Of a stretch of 64,000 bases of DNA, positions 8,786-18,899 are shown piece by piece. This stretch comes from Closterium sp. Naga37s-1 (taxonomy: Eukaryota > Streptophyta > Zygnematophyceae > Desmidiales > Closteriaceae), in NCBI GenBank assembly GCA_947471745.1, contig CANJKZ010000724.1:3329501-3393500 (forward strand). The letters are read 5' to 3'. How positions within the stretch are numbered: position 1 is the stretch's first letter; every line of letters starts with the position of its first letter. A model generated the notes under the pieces. It saw nothing but the letters and a program-made list of their open reading frames with translations. It was not told the DNA's origin and did no database searches. A program made the translations under genes and the position numbers.

Positions 8786-9797
8786 ACCTGCACAATTGGA
8801 TAAGCCGATTATCATCTCATCAGGCATACCGTTGCAGCACGACAGTGTGGGACAGCGCTCAGGCGCAATCAGTAATGGTGCCGCCCAGTCGATGCCAGGC
8901 ATGGAGAGAACCAGGACCGCACCGGGCGTAAACGTATCTCGCGAGGCTCGTCGTCACGTCGGATTAACTGCACCTGCCGGAAATGACGACATTGGTGAGC
9001 CGATGCTACTCAAGCTGCAACGCCCGCCCTGCTTCTATCCTAGCCAACGTGGAGGTCCGACGGTTCAATCATGGGTTTTCACGATAAACGTGTTTTTCTA
9101 CGCGAAGTACGTGACGGCGGATGCAGCGAAGATTCAGTACGCCATTTCGTTGCTGCGGAGCCCCGCCATGGACTGGTGGCGAGTCATTGTGACATCGCCG
9201 CGCGCCTACAAGCCACTGTTGCAAGAGGAAGGGCCCGCGGGCCCAGCCGTCACCTGGAGTTCATTTTGCGAAACTGCCCAACACAGCACGTGGGATGCGT
9301 GGTGCACAGGGCTTCAGGTGCACTTCGAGCCGATCACGGCTTCAATTTCGGCACGCCAGAAGCTGCGTACTTTGTGGCAGCTTGGGTTGGTTCAAGATTA
9401 CACCAGCAGTTTTCTCGCCCTGTATGAGCAAGTCGGCTGCATGCACGAAGCGGAGCGAGTGGATCGCTACGTCGGTTGCCTGAAGCCGGACATCTTGCAT
9501 AAAATTCTACTTTGCGGGATTTCCAACTTCAACAAAATCCTGGCGCTAGTGGAGAAAATCAAGATCCTATGCCGTCCGATGTCGGTGTCTTATTACGAAC
9601 GTCGTATTCGGGGACCGATCGAGCACGCCACTGTACATGCCGTAGCAGCAAACGCAACTGCCGCGCCGTTCAAGGGGCATTGCTTCGCGTGCAACCGGCC
9701 GGGTCATCGTAAGAGTGAATGCCCAGAGGAGCTAAGGCGCCGTGGAGCAGAGCAAGGGAGGGAGTCCTGGAGGCAGGGAAACGCCAATAGTCGGTAG
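8786..9797 (+). pseudogene. Gypsy A gag, main part with zinc knuckle
   Basis: Continues the 1562-1716 frame after E4. It contains a Ty3/gypsy-type gag domain, with a stretch AISLLRSPAMDWWR near 9145-9185, and a C-terminal CX2CX4HX4C zinc knuckle (CFACNRPGHRKSEC, 9688-9729) that packages RNA. The frame ends at a stop at 9795-9797. Counted with the N-terminal piece it is over 380 codons, a usual gag size. The frame is intact across the E4 insertion, so gag was probably still open when E4 landed; the protease downstream is broken. Confidence 0.8.
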
Positions 9798-10022
9798 ATT
9801 ATGGGCCCACTACTGACGAGACTCACTGCTTGCCCGACCTCACTGACCCTCACCGAGTCACAGTACCGATTCACGCAATCGATCGACTTCGGCTGAATAG
9901 GGAGGGTACAGCGACAAATTGCCCAATACTTGTTCACGGGAAAATACAGAGGATAGCAGTGAAGATTTTTATCGACGGATGAGCAAGTCACAGTTTAGTT
10001 AATATCGGAACGGTACGGATAC
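9798..10022 (+). pseudogene. Gypsy A protease, first half, cut by E5
   Basis: The stretch near 9960-10005 reads as a retropepsin active-site region (KIFIDG, stop, ASHSLVNI). A TGA replaces one residue just after the catalytic Asp-Gly. The sequence then hits E5 at 10023; the target duplication gatac is 10018-10022. The second half of the protease is at 17463-17678, on the other side of E5. Confidence 0.7.
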
Positions 10023-10159
10023 TGTGAAAATGAAGAACGAGAAATGGGTGAACTATGAAATGAAGTGAGTACAAATAGGAAACCCTAATTGGGTTGTACC
10101 CCTTATGGGATACCCCACTATAGCCTACACAACAGCATAAGCTATATAATGTTCTGACA
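10023..10159 (-). repeat. E5 3' LTR
   Basis: 137 bp, TGTGAAAATG...TTCTGACA. A polypurine tract (CACCCCCATAG on the plus strand, 10160-10170) lies just inside. The plus-strand sequence 10160-10364 is the 3' untranslated region, with the same GGGTGGATCACAA block as E4. Confidence 0.95.
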
Positions 10160-10364
10160 CACCCCCATAGGCAAAGTGGGGGAGAACAAGGGGTCACAAG
10201 ACCAGTCAAGCAAAGCAGAGCAAGCTCAGGGTGGATCACAAAGTCACCACACAGTCCGAGCACAACGACAAGGCCACAAGGCCAGTTCACATGCAGGAGT
10301 ACACATATATATATAGAGCTAGACAAGCAAGAGCAGGTATATATATGTAACAGTACAAGCAAGG

Positions 10365-13300
10365 TCAAGAAGAGAGCAAGTGAGGCAAGACAGGTACAAG
10401 ACCCAGCTGGGTGCAGAAGCGCTGATGGTCACAAGGCGCAAGTGCCTTGGTGAACACATCAGCAGTGTTGGCCTCAGAGGCCACGTAAGCAAGTCGCAAC
10501 TGACCACGCTGCTGCAGCTCACGAGCAAGAAAGTAACGGAGAGCAATGTGCTTCGTTCTGTGCTCCAAGCGCTGCTCTCGACACAGGGCCAGCATGGCCT
10601 TGTTGTCTACGTACAGCACTGGAGGAGAACGAGGCGGCTCTCCAAGGTCAGTCAGCAGGTAGGTGAGCCAGCGAAGCTCCTGTGCAGCCATGGCCCCGGC
10701 GTAGATCTCAGCCTCACAACTGGAGCTGAGAACAGAGGACGAGCGAGTAGCCCGCCACGAGACAGAGCCGGAACCAAGACTGAAGGTGTAACCCTGCGAC
10801 GACCGCTGTGTAGCCTGGTCGTCTGCCCAAGAAGCGTCCGCGTGCCCAGTGAGGACCACTGGACTCCGCCCTCCAAGCACTAGCCCCATGCCCGACGTAC
10901 TGCACAAGTAGCGCAACACCCTCTTAGCTGCAGCCATGTGCTCTGGTCGGTGTCTCCCAGGAGCAACATAGCGTGCAAGAATGCTAAGAGGGTATGCAAG
11001 GTCAGGTCGTGTGCAGGTCATCAGGTACATGAGGCAGCCAACAAGCTCTGGGTACGGGCCACTCGACTCTACGGACTCATCCGAAGGCAGAGCTGAGAGC
11101 GAGTGGCGAGTAGACAGAGGAGTGGCCTGAGGCGAGGAGTACGTGAAGCCGAAGCGCTGAAGGACCTGCTGCACCATGTGTGACTGAGTCAAGGTAATGG
11201 TGCGGCGTGCTCTGTCCCGAGTGATCTGCAAGCCAAGGTAGCTGCGCAGTTCACCCAGGTCTGTGCACATGTGTCTCTTCTGCAGCTCGGACTTCACGTA
11301 GGCTAGTCCAGCAGTGTCAGCTGTGGCAAAGACCAAGTCGTCGACGTACACGAGGACGTAGAACGGCGGCAAAGAAGTGTCGGTGCGCAGAAACAACGAC
11401 GGGTCAGCCGTAGAGGGAGAAAACCCAAGAGCCGCAAGCGTAGTCCTCAGTGTGTCGTGCCACTCACGCGGTGCCTGGCGGAGACCGTAGACTGGCCGTC
11501 GGAGGCTCCACTGGGTGCCAGGAGGAAAAGTCCCAGTGAAGCCAGGTGGACGGCGCAGCCAGATCTCCTCGTGCAGGCTACCCTGCAAGAAAGCAGTACT
11601 GAAGTCAAGAGAGTGGAGCTCGTAGTCGCGCTGAGCGGCTATGTGCAGCAGCACCCGAAGAGTGGTCATCTTCGGGGTGGGAGAGAAGGTCTGAAAGTAG
11701 TCAACTCCCTGCCGCTGACTGAAGCCACGAGCGACGTACCGCGCCTTGAAGACAGGTGGAGAGCCCGGCGGCCGCTTCACCCTGAAGATCCACATGCCAC
11801 TGACGATGTTCGCCCCAGGAGGGGGAACCGCGTCAACGTAGGTGCCTGTGGACTTCCAGGACGCCATCTCTGCATCCATAGCTGCCTGCCACTGAGAGGA
11901 GTAGGGACCCTCTACGGCCTCCGCGTAAGAGCGCGGAGTCGGGATGTCTAGTGCATCCGGGTCTCCCTCAGGGGCAAGTAGTACGGACGCGAGATGAGGT
12001 GAAGCAGCAGCCAGACACCGGAACTCCTCCTGCCTGTCCTCAAGGACGTCCGTGCCAAGAGCACACTCACCCCCGACGGACGGAGGACAGACAGACGCAG
12101 ACTCAGCAACAAGACCGGCAGCGTAGTCTAGACGACAGCGAGCAGCAAAGTCGACGAGCTCAGCAACAAGTGCAGACGCAGCAGTGGACTCAAAAGAGGG
12201 GTCAGTGACGACAGTAGCAAGGAGACGTGTGACAGCAGGACTGGCAGCATGAAGAGAGTCCGACTCCGGGTCAGGAAGAGCAGGAAGAGAGGACTCAGGA
12301 GGAGAAGGCAAAGGGGCACGCAGAGGAGCAGTGGACGGACGCAGAGACATCCGGTGCGTGCCAGGGACAGGAGGAGGACGCTGACGCGAACCACGACCAC
12401 TAGTGCGAGCAGCACGGACAGGCGACGCAGGACGAGACGCAGGCTCACGACGCTCAGCAAGACCTCCAGTAGGACCAGTGTAGGGAGAAGGAGCGGGCAG
12501 TGGGGAGGCCGGCTGTAACTGGAACTGTGACAGGACAGGCTGTGGACACTCTAAGGGAGGAGGAGGACCAGTAGAAGGCGGGAGACCAAGAACCTGCTGA
12601 AGGAGCGGAACGAAGTACGGTCTAGGCCGCGCGGCGACTCCAGACACAGCAGGGACAGCACCAGTACCCCAAGCGGGAGCACCAGCGCCAGCAGCACCTC
12701 CAGCTCCAGCACCTCCAGCAGCACCAGTAGCACCCCCAGCAGGACCGCCTCCAGGACCGACAGCAGTAGCCTCAGCGCCAACACCCTCAGCAGCTCCAGC
12801 TCCAGCACCTCCGGGACCCGCGGCACCAGCACCCTCAGTAGCCGAAGAACCTCCAGCTCCAGCAGCACGCCTCCAGCGCCGGGCAAACCACTCGCGCAGC
12901 TCCTGTGGAGAGAGGGGCTCCCGCCGAGGCGAAGCACCCGGAGAACCGCCAGGTCCCGCACCGCCAGACGCCACAAGGGGAGGTCCAGTGGCCGCAGGCT
13001 CCGCAGCTCCAGGCTCAGCACCTCCAAACGCAGCACCCCCTGGCTCAGCACCCCCAGTAGCAGCACCCCACGGCTCAGCACCCCCAGACTCCGCACCCCC
13101 AGGCTCAGCACCCCCAGTCGCAGCACCCCCAGGCTCAGCACTCCCAGACTCCGCACCCCCAGGCTCAGCACCCCCAGTCGCAGTACCCCCAGGCTCAGCA
13201 CCCCCAGACTCAGCACCCCCAGGCTCAGCACCCGCAGCAGGACCAGAGTCACCAGCAACCTCGACCGGCTCGACTGCGTCTACCTGGGACACACCTGAAG

Positions 13301-15875
13301 GGGCAGGACCCTGAGGGGGAAGGGGGTCTACCGGGGGGGGACCTGGCACAAGGAAGTGCGGTGGCGGGGGGAGGGAAGGAGTGCGGTAGGGGAAGAGGCG
13401 GTAGAAGGGGACTGACTCGTCGAACGTGACGTCCTGGGAGGACAGAACACGACGAGAGGAGGGGTGGTAGAACTGCCACCCTGGAGCGTCAGGGGGGAAG
13501 CCGAGGAAGACACAGGGAGCAGCACGAGGGGACAGCTTGTCCGCAGACAAGTCACGGACAAACGCCCGAGATCCCCAGACACGGAACGCAGACGCATCGC
13601 CGACCTTCCCCGTCCACAGCAGAGCTGGAGAGGTCTCCGGCCGGGAGACCCTGGGGTGAAGGTTGATCTGATGCGCCGCGTACCGAACCGCAAACGGCCA
13701 CAGAAAATGGGGGGCAGCCGCATGCATCATGGACGTACGAGCGACGTCCATGACCATGCCAATGCGGCGCTCAGCAATCCCATTTTGCTGTGGAGAGTCC
13801 GGAAGCGTAAAGGTCTGGCGGATGCCTCGTGCACGACAGTAGGCTCGCAGAAGGCCAGAGGAGAACTCTCCACCTCGGTCAGAGTGCAGACGCAGAACAG
13901 GAAATTCCGAGCCGAAGCTCCTCCTGAGCTGGAGACGAGCTGCGCGGATCCAGTCGATCAACACCTCAGTGACATCACCCTTGCTGCGCAAGGGGAAGAC
14001 TGTGGTGTAACGCGAGTAGTCGTCAACCACCAGCAGGAAGTAGCGCTCGTGACCCTGCCCACGGACGCGGGCGGGGCCCCACACGTCCATGTGAAGCGTC
14101 TGCAGAGGAGCCTCTGTCGGGGGAAACTGGGAGGAGTGAGGGGCAGCCCGGAGCCGCCCCTCGACACAGGGGACACAGGAAGGTCCGGGTCCCGAAGGAA
14201 GGGGAGGGAGAGACCGGGGAAGACCAGAGACAAGGACACGGGAAGCCATGCCCCGAAGACGAAGCAAGGAGGGGTGGCCAAGACGGTGGTGCCACAGGAG
14301 AGTCTCGTGAGACAGGCGGCGACACGAGCAGGGGGCAGACTCAGGGCCAGACCTGGACGCAGCAGCAAACACCTGACCCGACGCAGCTACCTGGCCAGAC
14401 GCAGGGACAGGAGGAGACGCAGTGGTCAGTGTGTAGAGACTCGACCCTGGCCGACGCGAGAACGTGGCCAGGTGTCGGCCTGTGCGGGCATCCGAGCAGT
14501 GGGTCACCCGCTGACTCGCAGGAGTAAACTGGTGAACCCCCGCATCCTGCAGGTCAGCACCACTCACCAAGTTCGTCGAGAACGAGGGGAGGTACAGACC
14601 AGACAAGGTGCCCGAGGGGGCAGCCGGACACGGGAGGACAGTGGAGAAGTGAGAGAGGACAGGACCCCCAGAGGGGTCAGCCAGGGAGACTGCAACCGGC
14701 CGGCCAAGCGGCGTGAGTGTGGTGCGGTCTCGAAAGAAGGAGCGAGAAGCCCCTGAGTCAAGTGTGAAGGTGAGGGAGGCCGAAGCCGACGCAGTACCTG
14801 AGAGCGCAGCCTCACCAGTACCTGAGAGTGCAGACGCACTGGCACCTAGAGCAGCAGCCGCAGAAGTACCTGGCGCAGCAGTACCAATGCCCGGGTCGGG
14901 CGGGAAACACTGGTAACAGTCACCCTCCTCACTAATAGTCACAGCATACATGGCAGCAAGGATAGCATCAAAGTCAAGATCAAAGACAGCTACGCCAGCC
15001 CTAGACAGCTCTCCCCAACGGGGAATCTCACTGGCCTCGGGGAACTGCTGACGCCAAGCGTCCGTCAGGCGGCCAAAGCAGCGCTGAGTGGGGTGCGCAC
15101 CCCCACACTGCTCACCCGCTCGGTCACCGGAACGAAGGACGTAGGTGCACGGACCAAAACCCCCACCCCGCTGACGCTGCGTGTACCACTCACGGAGCTG
15201 CTGGGGCGGGGGGATGTCCCGCGAACGCTGCTGCTGCTGCTGCTGCTGACGCTGGCCACCACCAGGGCCGCTACGCAGCGGGGCACCACCCCGACCAGCT
15301 CCACCCCCTCCGCCACCGCTGCCTCCACCTCCACCACCACCGCTGCCTCCGCTCCCACCGCTGCCGCCACCACCGCCTCCTCCTCCGCTGCTGCCACCGC
15401 CACCACCGCCCCCGCCACCACTCCCACCGCCACCCCCACTCCCTCCTCCGCCTCCACCGCCTCCTCCACCGCCCCCGCCAGCTCCACCCGCGCCCTTGCC
15501 CCCCTTGCCCCTGCCAGGGCGGCGTCTCCCGCTAGGGGCAGACGCCGCGCAGACCGACTCAAGACCAAGCAGGTCGGCAGCAGCAGCAGAGGCAACAGAG
15601 GGCAGCAGGGGGGGAGGAGAACACCCCTCAAAGATGGGGGTGCGAGGGTCACCACGAGAGGCTCCTACAGCGACGATGCTCTTCTCCGCCGCCAGGAGGG
15701 ACTTCTCGAGGAGGTCGACAGTGAGAGTGGTGGGACAGACCGAGAGGTAGTGGTCCCTGACTACGCGAAGGGAGTCAGGGAGGCGTGTGACTATGTAATA
15801 GAGAGTGATGTACATGGGGGGGGGGGTTCTTGGCGCAGAACTCAGCAGGAAGGGCGGCGCGGTAGCGAGTGTCAC
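10365..15875 (-). CDS. E5 gag-pol polyprotein
   Basis: An open frame of 1836 codons, the most complete polyprotein of this lineage here. By position: second part of gag; Gly/Ser-rich tract (15500-15250); PPPQQLREW motif (15216-15181); zinc knuckle CX13CX3HX4C (15150-15078); protease with LDSGASRSFF (14765-14725); HHCC and integrase with DVWGP, LHSDRGGEF, QQNGIAERR (14310-13640); GGAEPGGAES repeat linker with an SPQELREW motif (13260-12600); RT with YVDDLVFA (11353-11325); RNase H with GHADASWADDQ, SCEAEIYA and YVDNKAM (10860-10580). The protein would supply maturation, integration and reverse transcription. As in E4, the first ATG precedes the poly-C tract and the homologous product probably starts at gag (16287) with a +1 shift at 15826-15816. 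Confidence 0.94.
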   Translation of the reverse strand: MTLATAPPFLLSSAPRTPPPMYITLYYIVTRLPDSLRVVRDHYLSVCPTTLTVDLLEKSLLAAEKSIVAVGASRGDPRTPIFEGCSPPPLLPSVASAAAADLLGLESVCAASAPSGRRRPGRGKGGKGAGGAGGGGGGGGGGGGGSGGGGGSGGGGGGGGGSSGGGGGGGGSGGSGGSGGGGGGGSGGGGGGAGRGGAPLRSGPGGGQRQQQQQQQRSRDIPPPQQLREWYTQRQRGGGFGPCTYVLRSGDRAGEQCGGAHPTQRCFGRLTDAWRQQFPEASEIPRWGELSRAGVAVFDLDFDAILAAMYAVTISEEGDCYQCFPPDPGIGTAAPGTSAAAALGASASALSGTGEAALSGTASASASLTFTLDSGASRSFFRDRTTLTPLGRPVAVSLADPSGGPVLSHFSTVLPCPAAPSGTLSGLYLPSFSTNLVSGADLQDAGVHQFTPASQRVTHCSDARTGRHLATFSRRPGSSLYTLTTASPPVPASGQVAASGQVFAAASRSGPESAPCSCRRLSHETLLWHHRLGHPSLLRLRGMASRVLVSGLPRSLPPLPSGPGPSCVPCVEGRLRAAPHSSQFPPTEAPLQTLHMDVWGPARVRGQGHERYFLLVVDDYSRYTTVFPLRSKGDVTEVLIDWIRAARLQLRRSFGSEFPVLRLHSDRGGEFSSGLLRAYCRARGIRQTFTLPDSPQQNGIAERRIGMVMDVARTSMMHAAAPHFLWPFAVRYAAHQINLHPRVSRPETSPALLWTGKVGDASAFRVWGSRAFVRDLSADKLSPRAAPCVFLGFPPDAPGWQFYHPSSRRVLSSQDVTFDESVPFYRLFPYRTPSLPPPPHFLVPGPPPVDPLPPQGPAPSGVSQVDAVEPVEVAGDSGPAAGAEPGGAESGGAEPGGTATGGAEPGGAESGSAEPGGAATGGAEPGGAESGGAEPWGAATGGAEPGGAAFGGAEPGAAEPAATGPPLVASGGAGPGGSPGASPRREPLSPQELREWFARRWRRAAGAGGSSATEGAGAAGPGGAGAGAAEGVGAEATAVGPGGGPAGGATGAAGGAGAGGAAGAGAPAWGTGAVPAVSGVAARPRPYFVPLLQQVLGLPPSTGPPPPLECPQPVLSQFQLQPASPLPAPSPYTGPTGGLAERREPASRPASPVRAARTSGRGSRQRPPPVPGTHRMSLRPSTAPLRAPLPSPPESSLPALPDPESDSLHAASPAVTRLLATVVTDPSFESTAASALVAELVDFAARCRLDYAAGLVAESASVCPPSVGGECALGTDVLEDRQEEFRCLAAASPHLASVLLAPEGDPDALDIPTPRSYAEAVEGPYSSQWQAAMDAEMASWKSTGTYVDAVPPPGANIVSGMWIFRVKRPPGSPPVFKARYVARGFSQRQGVDYFQTFSPTPKMTTLRVLLHIAAQRDYELHSLDFSTAFLQGSLHEEIWLRRPPGFTGTFPPGTQWSLRRPVYGLRQAPREWHDTLRTTLAALGFSPSTADPSLFLRTDTSLPPFYVLVYVDDLVFATADTAGLAYVKSELQKRHMCTDLGELRSYLGLQITRDRARRTITLTQSHMVQQVLQRFGFTYSSPQATPLSTRHSLSALPSDESVESSGPYPELVGCLMYLMTCTRPDLAYPLSILARYVAPGRHRPEHMAAAKRVLRYLCSTSGMGLVLGGRSPVVLTGHADASWADDQATQRSSQGYTFSLGSGSVSWRATRSSSVLSSSCEAEIYAGAMAAQELRWLTYLLTDLGEPPRSPPVLYVDNKAMLALCREQRLEHRTKHIALRYFLARELQQRGQLRLAYVASEANTADVFTKALAPCDHQRFCTQLGLVPVLPHLLSS

Positions 15876-16287
15876 TAGTGCGGAGGTGCGTAATGAGGTC
15901 AGCGACAGTGGGAAAGGCAGTAAGGTCAGGAAAGAGGTACGGTAGCATGAGGCGGCTCAGGGCAGCAGTGGCAGGGGAAGAGTAGCGCGCAACTACAGCG
16001 TCGTACAAGGTCTGAGCACTCTTGTACTGACTAAAGTGCGCGCGCTCAGTGGTAGGCAGGTGGCGACGCACAGCAAGACGTGCAGCAGCATCGCGGGTGG
16101 CCCACTGAGAGCGAACAGTGGGGTCAGCATCAGTAGCAGGGGCAGGAGAGGCGCCAGAGGTGAGGTCAAAGAGGGAAAGACCGTCCGCCCTATCGCACTG
16201 TAAGAACAGCTGCAGGTCGTCGACCCAGACCTCAAAGTCAATGGCTCGACCCTCAGCGTCAAAAGCGAGGACACTAGGGGTAGCCAT
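15775..16287 (-). CDS. E5 gag, N-terminal reading frame
   Basis: I chose the ATG at 16287 (MATPSVLAFDAEGRA) because E4 starts at the equivalent codon; an in-frame ATG at 16329 adds 14 residues with no counterpart. It reads a copia gag N-terminal domain closely similar to E4 up to CAKNPPP. After the C11 tract this frame departs from homology and stops at 15775. From gag ATG to the upstream ATG of the gag-pol frame is 412 nt, the same as in E4. Confidence 0.88.
   Translation of the reverse strand: MATPSVLAFDAEGRAIDFEVWVDDLQLFLQCDRADGLSLFDLTSGASPAPATDADPTVRSQWATRDAAARLAVRRHLPTTERAHFSQYKSAQTLYDAVVARYSSPATAALSRLMLPYLFPDLTAFPTVADLITHLRTSDTRYRAALPAEFCAKNPPPHVHHSLLHSHTPP
15816..15826 (-). promoter_or_regulatory. 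C11 tract at the gag to gag-pol frame change in E5
   Basis: On the coding strand, AA, 11 C and then ATGTAC. Protein homology to E4 passes from the gag frame to the gag-pol frame precisely at this tract, with a +1 shift. The frame relation is the same as in E4, although the tract length differs. Confidence 0.6.
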
Positions 16288-16329
16288 GACGACGACAGAC
16301 GAGCAGTGCAAGCAGTAGGGGAAGGGCAC

Positions 16330-17320
16330 GCAGTGACAGTGGGGCTGTGCTCACCGGACAGGGCAGGTCGGGCGGCTCGGCAGTAGGGCGGCTCGGCTGC
16401 TCAGCGGCTCGGCGGCAGGGCGGCTCGGCTGCTGGGCGGCTCGGCTGTTGGGCGGCTCGGCGGCAGTGCGGCTCGGCTCCCGGGCGGCTCGGCGGCAGGG
16501 CGGCTCGGCTCCCGGGCGGCTCGGCTGCAGGGCGGCTCGGCTCCCGGGCGGCTCGGCGGCAGGGCGGCGTGGCTCCCGGCGGTTCTGCTGCTAGGCGGCT
16601 CCCGCAGGTAGGGCGGCGGTAGGGCCGCAGGTTGGGCAGCGGTAGGGCCGCAAGGAGGGCGGCGGGCGGGCCGCAGGTAGGGCGGCGGTAGGGCCGCAAG
16701 TAGGGCGGCGGGCGGGCCGCAGGGAGGGCGGCGGTAGGGCCGCAAGTAGGGCGGCGGGCGGGCCGCAGGTAGGGCGGCGGGCGGGCCGCAGGTAGGGCGG
16801 CGGGCGGGCCGCAGGTAGGGTGGCGGGCGGGCCGCAGGTAGGGCGGCGGGCGGGCCGCAGGTAGGGTGGCGGGCGGGCCGCGACGTGAGGGCGGCGGGGC
16901 CGCTGTAGTGGGGCGGCGGGGCCGCTTAGCAGAGAGCGGCGGGGCCGCGTGAGCAGGGCGGCGGGGCCGCGTGAGCAGGGCGGCGGGGCCGCGAAGCAGA
17001 GGGCGGGCGGGCCGCAACGTGAGGGCGGCGGGGCCGCTGTAGCAGGGCGGCGGGGCCGCGTAGCAGAGGGCGGCGGGGCCGCGTGAGCAGGGCAGCGGGG
17101 CCGCGAAGCAGAGGGCGGCTGGGCCGCGCGAGCAGGGCGGCGGGGCCGCGAAGGAAGGGCGGCGGGGCCGCGTTAGTAGGGTGGCGGGGCCGCGAAGGGA
17201 GGGCGGCGGGGCCGCAAGGGGCGACACGGAGGGTCGCTAAAAAAAAAGGAAAACGCGCCTCGGGGCGCGCTTCGGTGGGCCCTAGAAGCAGTCCCTAGGA
17301 GGGGACCTGCTCTGATTCCA
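16330..17320 (-). repeat. E5 leader: GC-rich tandem repeats and primer binding site
   Basis: The primer binding site TGGAATCAGAGCAGG runs 17320-17306 on the minus strand. The leader has two repeat blocks: 16345-16600 with GGCGGCTCGGCGGCAG-like units, and 16600-17240 with GGGCGGCGGGCGGGCCGCA-like units of roughly 20-30 bp. On the coding strand it is C-rich. A minus-strand frame of 317 codons (17227-16274) spans the leader and stops 14 nt after the gag ATG, out of frame with it. Confidence 0.8.
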
Positions 17321-17457
17321 TGTGAAAATGAAGAACGAGAAATGGGTGAACTATGAAATGAAGTGAGTACAAATAGGAAACCCTAATTGGGTTGTACCCC
17401 TTATGGGATACCCCACTATAGCCTACACAACAGCATAAGCTATATAATGTTCTGACA
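17321..17457 (-). repeat. E5 5' LTR
   Basis: 137 bp, matching 10023-10159 at every base by eye, followed by target duplication gatac at 17458-17462. Confidence 0.95.
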
Positions 17458-17462
17458 GATAC

Positions 17463-17678
17463 TGCAACTGACACTTAGCCGCTATTTACCGGGGATCAAT
17501 GCACAATTAGTTGATGGCACGCCACTAGCTATACAGGAGAAAGTGGAGAGAGTGAAGGTTTGCTGTGAGGGGAACTTCGGAATTATACAGAAGATGCTCG
17601 TGACGACACTGGATGGGCACGACATTTTACTGGGACGTGATTGGCTGCGACGCTACAACCCGTGAATTGACTGGAGAG
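17463..17678 (+). pseudogene. Gypsy A protease, second half
   Basis: Downstream of E5 the frame reads DGHDILLGRDWLRRYNP (near 17617-17664), the C-terminal part of a Ty3/gypsy retropepsin ending in the usual ILG-D-WL signature, then a TGA at 17663-17665 and IDW. This shows E5 landed inside the protease. No gypsy A RT follows before E6 begins at 17679. Confidence 0.75.
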
Positions 17679-18525
17679 TGCTAGAGATTAAGGGCGGAGT
17701 CTAAGTAGATTAGGGGCCAAAATAACTCAAACTCGTTGGAGTAAATTTCTAGACAGAAATGTTGACTTCACAAGAAACGTTGTCGATGAAAAGTTCATTG
17801 TTAGAACTTCACTTATTCTAGATATGTTGTAGCACTAGATTGTGGCTACAATTCCCAGTTAAAATCGCACAAAAAGATGAGGTATTTCTCTAGTTATGAA
17901 ATTCGGCGCACTGGGGGTATGTTGAAGCTGAAAATGAACCCAATCACGGTATTATCACAAGTACCACACAAGAGAATTAGAGTAGCTAGAAACCAGGTAG
18001 GACGGGATGAGGAGGACAAGAGGGAAGGTCCCAAGGGAGCCTCATAAGCACACAATTCCCTCCCTATAGGCACCCCAACTTTGACCTTTGTCACTTCCCC
18101 AACCCATGCAATCCACCTCACCCAGCTTGGCCACACTTGCCAACCTGGTTTGGCTTCTCCAACCATTTGAAATCATCTACAGTGATGGAGATGAATTTTC
18201 CAACCCCAAATGGTCTATACCCCATATGGAGTCACCCCGCAAATTCTCAAAGTTGCCATAACAAAATAACAAAAGCATACAAACTCCAACCATTCGTAAT
18301 TTTCTCGTTCGTGCTCCGATTGAAGCGATCCTTGGTTCATCGGAAAGCTCTTGAGCAGAGGAGTCACTTCAGATATCTGCTCAAGCAAAATAACATTCAC
18401 ACATACCCATAAAGTCTAAACCACACCAAACACAAATTCTTGCACACGCTCACAGCACGCATGCAACGCACGAACATATGATGGGAGGCAGACAGACGTG
18501 AATGCGAATGATAGCATCACATATC
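17679..18525 (-). repeat. E6 putative 3' LTR
   Basis: Delimited by TGCTAG at 17679 and by CACATATCA just outside the polypurine tract at 18526. About 847 bp, AT-richer than its surroundings. Only the first 65 or so bases have a visible match at the other end, so the LTR has diverged or been replaced. No gene is seen inside it. Confidence 0.4.
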
Positions 18526-18899
18526 AAGCTCCCCCTCTGGCTGCCAACCATCATCCTATATGCCTTAGCTCATGCATGCAGACTCAATGCACACCCATCC
18601 CAGCAAGATTCATTCCCTTCCAATGCTCTTATAACACTATTCTCAATCGAAAATCATCTCATTCCAATATCTCCCCTTTTGCTCAGATTTGCAACACCCC
18701 TCTGCAGCATCTCTCTCATGGCACTATGCTAAAAATCCTCTCAATCCAGGCCCATAGCAGTGGGCTATCTCATCCTCATCACACTGATCTGTCACACTCC
18801 CAGCTGGCACCACATTTGGCGTGCCACGGCTCCCATAATTTAGCCTAGCAGGAGGGCCCACATCCCTCCTAGGACGCTCAGGCGGGTGTGGGGCACGTG

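Larger units (their letters stand above)
10023..17457 (-). mobile_element. E5: full-length young copia LTR retrotransposon
   Basis: Two 137-bp LTRs (10023-10159 and 17321-17457) that I read as identical, flanked by the target duplication gatac (10018-10022 and 17458-17462). Same lineage and order as E4. All catalytic motifs are present, including the RNase H segment that E4 lacks, so apart from the gag/pol frame change this copy looks complete. It splits the protease of gypsy A. Confidence 0.96.

Noticed and set aside
15065-15878. Thr/Ala-rich and Val/Ala-rich frames around the E5 Gly-rich tract
   Set aside because: Alternative frames of a (GGN)n tract, not separate proteins.
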